This document shows, piece by piece, positions 58,238 through 64,000 of a DNA stretch of 64,000 nt. Numbering within the stretch: the stretch's first letter is position 1; every line of letters begins with the position of its first letter. Under the pieces are notes generated by a model that did not search any database, was not told the origin of the DNA, and saw nothing but the letters and a program-made list of their open reading frames with translations. The stretch covers positions 246,267,502 to 246,331,501 of the forward strand of contig NC_081409.1 in assembly GCF_030272615.1 (NCBI RefSeq), read 5' to 3'. This DNA comes from Cryptomeria japonica. Its lineage: Eukaryota; Streptophyta; Pinopsida; Cupressales; Cupressaceae. The position numbers were made by a program, and so were the translations under genes.

Positions 58238-58658
58238 CTACTCCACATGCATTGTATGTAAGCATGACATTTGCAATAGCTGGACCTTCCTGGCCAATCC
58301 AAACAAGATGATAGTCCTCCATTAGGTGATCTTCAGGTAGCTCCCACTTCAAACCACCAAGATGATACTCAGAGGCATGCTTCAATTTTCCAATTTGATT
58401 CAGATCAGCCAACTCATTGAGGACCCCTCTTTCACAGCCACCTGAAGGATAATCACCATCAACTGCGAATTTTTTTGAATTTTCGCTTCCATCCTGCCCA
58501 AGGATCCTATCGGCATTGGGTAATGAAGGATCCATCTCTGAGCACAAAGCTTCTCCAAAATTGATCTCTGGATTTGATATATTTCCAGTTATACAATTTC
58601 TACTTATTTCCTCTTTCAGCCTCCCCATTGCATAGGCATACTCCAACCCAAAGAGAAC
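58238..58658 (-). CDS. DPH2: DPH2 exon with the LFGLEYA and MEDY...WIG regions
   Basis: This 421-bp exon encodes 140 residues plus one base. It begins after a TTGAACAG acceptor with VLFGLEYAYAM. A poorly conserved acidic stretch follows, then GGLKWELPEDHLMEDY and WIGQEGPAIANVMLTYNAC. The order matches other plant DPH2 proteins (LEYA, then GGLxWxLP, then EDYxxxWIG, then NxC before RYDP). The donor is GTATCC at 58232-58237. The last base completes a valine codon with exon 26336-26405, giving NACGVVRYDP, close to the NACEIVRYDP pattern of the family. The donor choice rests on this phase match and family spacing. The next exon is 31.8 kb away. Confidence 0.85.
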
Positions 58659-59712
58659 CTGTTCAACAGAAGAAAAACAAGTATAAAAAGCCAAAGATAG
58701 AAAAAGCTGCTGAGTGTTATCCTGATACTGATGACAAGTTTCACACTGTTTCAGGATTGAAAGGAATGCATTGAAACATGAAAATTTATTGATCTATGTG
58801 GCATCTCAGATATGAGACACATCTCATTTTTAATTTACAGCCCATTACAGAAGCTCCCTTTTCTGTTCCAGAATTGCTGTACTTTTTCCTAGGTTCCATT
58901 ACCAATGAAAATAGGTCTAACTTAATGCTAATCTCTTGAAAATATGATTGCTCCTCTATGTGCAATAAATGTTTATCCACATCAGACCTATGTTACCCCA
59001 AGTTTCAGGGATGGGGGGACAGGGAAATGGGTTTCTGGGACGGATTTTTTTTTCCCAGAGTAGGGACGGCAGGGGACGGCAGTTGGGACAGCTATATAAA
59101 AAATAAGGAAAATTTTAAATATATAGGGAAATTTTAAATATTCATATAAAAACATGGATAAAGCATGCTTATATACATTATAAAACCTTAACATATAACA
59201 TTTGTGTTAAATAAATTAAATTGAGAGTTTGCATGAGTGGAAGTCAAACAAATAATCAAAATTCAACCATTAATTTTATGGGACAGCCAGAGTACGGGTT
59301 TCCGAAAGTTTCAGAGTTTCCGGGACGTCCCCGTTTTCAGGACGGGTCAAATTATGCCGGAAACGCGTCCCCGTTTAACACTGCATCAGACACATTATAC
59401 TAATTGGTAAAGACTCCTTGTTGATAACTAACAAATAAATATTGGGGCTGTGTCAAAATGCATTTTCAAACTATCTCTAACAACCCTAAAGTTGTAATCT
59501 TTGCCATCTATGTGCAAGAGCAAGTGCCAGGGAAAACAAATCTCAATGTACGTGGGCCAGGATGTTGTGAATGGTTTGTGCCTTGTGCATCTAGTTGTGC
59601 TAGTGCAACCTGTTCAAGGTCCTTTTTGGATAAACAGATGAAAACAAATGCTATAACCCAAGAAAATGCGGTGGCAGCTATTGCACAGATTCTTTAAGTC
59701 AGATTTGGTTCC
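58659..59712. other. Upstream DPH2 intron up to the fourth giant unit
   Basis: Contains the small hAT MITE at 58988-59383. A 79-codon + ORF at 59458-59697 has no recognised match. No N-terminal DPH2 exon is visible. Confidence 0.4.
58988..59383. mobile_element. hAT MITE (396 bp)
   Basis: Ends CTATGTTACCCCAAG and (reverse) CAGTGTTAAACGGGG, with a perfect 8-bp duplication catcagac (58980-58987 and 59384-59391). G-rich GGGGACGG and GGGACG motifs near both ends resemble the other hAT elements here. Confidence 0.82.
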
Positions 59713-59736
59713 TGTTGTGACCTATTTCACACATTG

Positions 59737-59753
59737 CCCCATCGCACATGGGG
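59737..59753 (+). repeat. Conserved 5'-terminal hairpin of copy 4
   Basis: CCCCAT/ATGGGG arms with a loop unlike the other three copies. Confidence 0.55.
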
Positions 59754-60125
59754 ACCCCCTATTTTCGCTTTTTAGAGTTTTGTTTTAAACTCTGCAGTTT
59801 CATAAGTCCATTTTCTGAGAAAGTTTTAAGTTAGAGTTTTCGAGCTCATCCCGAGTCAAATTGAGAAATCTTGCTCAGAATTGCATCTGAATGTTGCCAA
59901 AGTGCTTAGAAGGTCTGAAGGATGAACATCGCAATTGCTTTGGGTCATTTCTGACAACTTTCTATTTTTTGAAATTTCTGCTTTTTTGCTTTTTTCTGCT
60001 TTTTTGAAAGTGGCATAAGAGTTTTGTTCCTCGAGTTATTTCATTACTACCCATTTTGTCAGAATTTGAAAATCTTGTCTCTAGATATAAAAAGTAAGGC
60101 TTCAAAATTTTTGCTTTTTTCTAAG

Positions 60126-60440
60126 ATTAGGGTTTTGTTCTTTAGGACATTTTAGTCCTACCAATGTCTTTAGATTCGAGAAATTTTGCCACCAAATGTA
60201 CAAAGTAGGGTTTGGTTTTTTTTTGCTTTTTTCTGAGATTGGGGTTTTGATCTCCATGCCAAATTATTCCAACCCATGTTCTCAGATTTTGAAAATTGTC
60301 TTTAAGGGCAAAAAGCGAAATACAAACCCTAATTAGGGTTTCTTTCCAAAAGATCAGCCATATTATCAGTGCCCATGTTCTCAAATTTCGAAAATGAGGT
60401 CTCCAAGTGCAAAAAGCAAAGTGGAAATCCAAATTAGGGT
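60126..60440 (+). repeat. Degenerate ~100-bp repeat with TTAGGGTTT cores
   Basis: ATTAGGGTTT-like cores at about 60126, 60238, 60332 and 60433, each followed by a CCATG or TCTCAGATTT-like block and GCAAAAAGC. One core (60323 on) is the telobox palindrome ACCCTAATTAGGGTTT. Confidence 0.55.
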
Positions 60441-62827
60441 TTATGTTCTAGATGAACCAACATGGTATCAACATGGCATGAACATTGTCGACCAAGTATG
60501 GAGGAAGAATTTAGATATTTTCGTCTAAGTTGGAGAAGTAAAAATGGCAAATGTTTAAACAAGTTCATCCAGCTCAAAGACAAACAAGTGGAATGGTAGA
60601 TGATCAGTCAAATTCATCTAAGGATGTCAAGTATGGAAGATGTTCAAGCAGGATCAAGGTTTGCCTAGGAACAATAAAAGTAGTCCAGTGAATGGTAAAC
60701 TCCTACCATCAGTTAACTAACTCCTGGCAAAGGTTAAGCAAACCCCTACATATGGTTAAGCTCAAACTAGAAAGACATGGCAAACATCCTCCTAAGTCCG
60801 CCCTACCTTAGCATAAGGTGAAGATGGCTAACACTCTTCCAAGTTTGCTAAGACAAGGAGAAAAATAAAAACAAGTATGGAAGGAGACCATCCAAGTCCG
60901 CCTTCATCAAATTGGCATAAACACTCCTAAGTCCGCCTTTCCTAGGGAAAGTTTGGCATGTCAAAGAACCTTCAAAGTCTGCCCTATGCATATTATCTAA
61001 GACCCCTTTGAAACCCGCCCATGCTAGTGAAGAAAAAGATTGCTCAAGTCTGCCTAGACACTCTACAAACTCCACCTTGGCAAAGTCTTATCCAAGTCTG
61101 CCTTCCAATTTGAAATATGTGTTGGTGTGCATCACCCAAACTCACCATGTTGGAATAAGGCAAAGTTGACATGGCATTCACAAATTCGTTTTAAAGATAG
61201 CAAAATGGAAATCAAAGATGTTAGCCAATAAAACTAATAAAGAAGTTCGCCTAAGTCTTGATTAGAAATGTTATGACAAGGCATCTAAACTTCTTCAAGA
61301 TTAGCCTTCTAGAAGAAAACTAATAAAGCTCTCCTAAAATCGCATTCTAGAAGAAAACAATTAAATCAATAAAAAATTTGAAATGCCAAGAATCTTTCTA
61401 AAGTATGAATAGAAGCTTCCAAAACTCGCCTTCTAGAAGAAAGCAAAGGGATGAAACAAGGGGAATAAAGCTTTCTAAAATCATATGAATAGAAGCTTCC
61501 AAGGTTCACCTTCTAGAATAAAGCGATAAAGCTTCTAGAAACCAAGGAGGCTATAAAACATGGTTTTCCTTAATTGAAGATTTCTCTATTTCGCAAAGCA
61601 AGGTTTGAAGCACAAAAAATCGCCAAGATTGAACAGTTCCAAGCATGAAAGAACCTGATTTCAGACAAAATTCGCCTTGGAGATAAGAGGTAAAACATAT
61701 CCAAGGGTTTGAAAGCCAAACAAAGTTTGCCTAGGGGAAAAGAAATAAAACACAAATTGAAACTTGTCCAATGGACTGAGAACTCCACCTTGCCAAGATG
61801 AAGGCATTCAAGCATGATAAAACCTTTTAAGTTCGCTCAAGGAATAAAGCAGCATGTCTGAACACCTTCCAAATCCATGAATACATAAGGAGGGAATGAA
61901 TATTAAAACCTATCCTCCAAGACTGCCAAAGCAAACATGTCCAAAACCATCTCAAGATCGTCCAAGGTGAATAAAGCAAAGTCTGGAACATAAATTGACA
62001 ACCCAAGACATAAGACAAAATTGGAAAATAAATTGTCCAAACCCTTGCAAGATCGGTCAAACACTGACACAAATTGATTCATCTGGGCATAAATGGAATA
62101 TGTGAAGATACCTAGCCAGAGGCCTAAAAATTTGATCCATTAAACATAAGGACAACTAATTTGCCATGCAAGGAGGATAAAGTTTTGATCACAATTCACA
62201 GGAAATCAGACCAGCAAGTTGAAAAATAATTTTTATTTTCAAAATTATTTCCTAAAAATTATTTTCAACGCTTAGAAAATTTTCAAAGAAATTCAAGAAT
62301 TTTGGAAAATTCTAGAAGATTCTTTGCTTTTTTTGGCAAAGGATGAAATTTTGAGAGGAAAATAAACTTTCGATTTGGAAAGACTTGAAACAAAAAAAAC
62401 ATAATAATAAAATAATTTAAAAAAACAAAAAATAAAACTTCTAAGTTTAAGAATCCTAAACTCAATATATTCTCAACAAATTCACTCTCACAATTCACTA
62501 TTCAGGTTGAGAATTCAAAGAGCAACTAAGAAGAAGTTTTCTCTCGAGTTTGTGAATTTATTTTATTTTCAATAGAAATTTTCAAGAAGTGAAAATCTTC
62601 TAAGTGTTGGAGGTCAAGAAATTAAGTACTTTCTCAGATTACAAGACAGATTTTCAGAATTAGAGGTAAATTTCTGTCTTAAAGAGAATTCAAAAACTCA
62701 ATCTGACTAAATTTCCTTCAATTTCTTTCTTATTTTTCATGAAAAAGGTTTGAAAATCAGGATCAAAATCTGAAAATTATATTAAGTTTTCATGTGTTTT
62801 GCAAGGAACACCATTTAGGAAGGATCA

Positions 62828-64000
62828 ATGAAGTTTGCAAGCAAAGGCAGGCAGATGGAATCCAAGATCAAGTCTAAATGGAAGAATGTCACAAATATTG
62901 ACCTTGGACATGTTGACCTTGAAGAGTTCAAGAACAGAATAATGTATGGTCTTGATGGACACCTACCAACACCCCACACCCATAGCCTACCAGACGATGA
63001 GGAACAGCATCGTCCAAGCAGCCGGATTTCCTCTAGCCAAGCAATGTGTTGAGCTAATGGTTGAATGTGCTAGACACTACAATGCACAACCAAGGGAAAT
63101 CATTGCACCTGATGGAAGAGTTTTGGCCAACCTTTCAGAGCTATCCATCCAGGAAACATTTGGAATTCCAAAATACAATAAGACCACCTACAAGACAAAA
63201 GAGGATACTAGAAGGATTTATGATGCTCAATCTGAGCTCTATGCAGCCAATGTTAATAAATCATGGTTGGAAAAGAAGAGACCCCAAGGGAAAGTGCCTA
63301 AGGTCCTGTTGTGCCCGAACTTCAAGGAAGAATATGGAGACATTATTCTGCTGCTAAATAGGCTAACGGGCAGCCCTAAGGGTACACCATACAAAGCATG
63401 GATGTATTACTTCATGGATGAGATCACTTCAGGAGTCAGGATGTTTAATCGGTCTCGCATAATCAGCAATACCCTTCATGAGCAGCTGATAAATTTGGAG
63501 AAGACAAAATCATTCTACATGAGTTCTTACATAGTCTATCTGCTAGCTACAACCTATAGATATTCTGGATTAATTTGTAGAGGCATAGTTGGCAATGGAG
63601 AGAATGAATTTTGGTCCTATGATTGTTACCCGGAACTGTAGCTTACGGAGAAGAGCTATCAAGCACATGATGCATTCCTGATGTACATTACAAGGACATT
63701 GCAAGGAAGAACTCACCAGAGGTTGTCTCATGAAGCTAAAAGTTTGATCGGCAAATATGGATCTTGGTTTATCCGATTTCCAAAATTTACATACAATAGG
63801 GTCCAAGGCTTTGAAGGTCGTCCTTACAAACTTCCAATTTACCCAACCAACCGGATGATTCTCCTTGAAGTTCTTAGGCAACTTGAGACATAACAGAATT
63901 TCAAAAGAATAAGGCAGAAGGCGGCAATCACATTCCCATTCTTTATTGGAAATATGGAAGACTATTGTCCCACAACGCAGGAAGCTAAGAGTGTCAGGCT
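62828..64000 (+). pseudogene. Long ORF of the giant unit, copy 4 (diverged, broken, partial)
   Basis: Starts MKFASKGRQMESKIKSKWKN. A frameshift near 62970 and in-frame stops at 63639 and 63891 break it, and it continues past the window. It aligns with the copy 2 protein at roughly 45% identity by eye: AAGFP, ELMVECARHYN, KSFYMSSYIVYLL, RGIVGNGE, TLQGRTHQRLSHEA, GSWFIRFPKFTYNRVQG and PIYPTNRMILLEV. This distant relative shows the ORF is an old, defining part of the family. Confidence 0.75.

Larger units (their letters stand above)
3687..58658 (-). other. DPH2: DPH2 host gene, recovered span (six exons, giant introns)
   Basis: Six minus-strand exons join in frame into about 307 residues that I recognise as plant DPH2, which is usually about 490-500 aa. 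DPH2 pairs with DPH1 as an iron-sulfur, SAM-dependent cytosolic enzyme. It adds the 3-amino-3-carboxypropyl group to a histidine of eEF2, the first step of diphthamide synthesis. Introns in gene order are 26406-58237 (31.8 kb), 26115-26335, 13878-26046 (12.2 kb), 13633-13761 and 3827-13525 (9.7 kb). All have GT-AG ends. The N-terminal exons should lie right of 58658, beyond the window. I could not find the C-terminal exon between 1 and 3686. Nearly all other features here are intronic insertions. No exon carries a stop or frameshift, so the gene is probably functional. Confidence 0.85.
59713..64000 (+). mobile_element. Giant LTR-like unit, copy 4 (5' part; runs off the window)
   Basis: Starts TGTTGTGACCTATTTCACACA with the terminal hairpin and GGGGACCCCCT of the family, then diverges. 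In place of the 166-bp array there are degenerate repeats of about 100 bp with TTAGGGTTT (60126-60440) and AAGTCCGCCTT or CGCCTTCTAGAAGAAAG repeats (60890-61520). A related but broken ORF begins at 62828. The left flank is gttcc; the right end is outside the window. Confidence 0.7.

Noticed and set aside
59458-59697. A 79-codon ORF that might be an upstream DPH2 exon or another gene.
   Set aside because: It is on the wrong strand for DPH2, has no splice context and matches no family I recognise.

Overview
This window is nuclear DNA from a seed plant with a large, transposon-rich genome. Very long introns filled with nested LTR retrotransposons and hAT elements fit a gymnosperm, probably a conifer, but that placement is an inference. 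The backbone is one host gene on the minus strand. Six exons of DPH2 (diphthamide synthesis subunit 2) lie at 58238-58658, 26336-26405, 26047-26114, 13762-13877, 13526-13632 and 3687-3826. Their splice phases all agree. The recovered part of the gene spans about 55 kb, with introns of about 31.8, 12.2 and 9.7 kb. The N-terminal exons lie beyond the right edge of the window. The C-terminal exon was not found.

The rest of the window is mostly transposable elements in those introns. From left to right: a 334-bp TRIM retrotransposon whose LTRs contain a tRNA-like Pol III module (2576-2909); a giant LTR-like unit (4344-11755); a decayed hAT element (about 14.08-19.63 kb) split by a smaller relative of the giant unit (15611-18938); a cluster of hAT remnants and MITEs (19.7-24.5 kb), one of them inside a solo LTR (23468-25585); a LINE remnant (27.34-30.5 kb); a chromovirus-type Gypsy element (30565-47425) interrupted by a second giant unit (32223-39543), a transposase-bearing hAT (41558-44263) and a hAT MITE (46010-46865); a 3'-truncated Copia element (about 49.6-54.3 kb); a small hAT MITE (58988-59383); and a fourth giant unit that runs off the right edge (59713 onward).

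The most unusual content is the giant-unit family. Three complete copies each have TGTTG...CAACA ends and a perfect 5-bp target duplication (aaaac, ggtag, ctacc), with no second LTR. Each has, near its 3' end, a TATA box and a palindromic telobox; the two large copies also share a poly(A) signal there. This looks like an LTR of up to 7.4 kb. The larger copies carry a long ORF (1,076 aa and intact in the copy at 33287-36517) with no recognisable enzyme motif. The ORF is preceded by its own TATA box and by an array of 33-35 bp hairpins repeated every 166-176 bp. The hairpin sequence differs between copies but the spacing is kept. I know of no described element with this combination, though I could not search for one.
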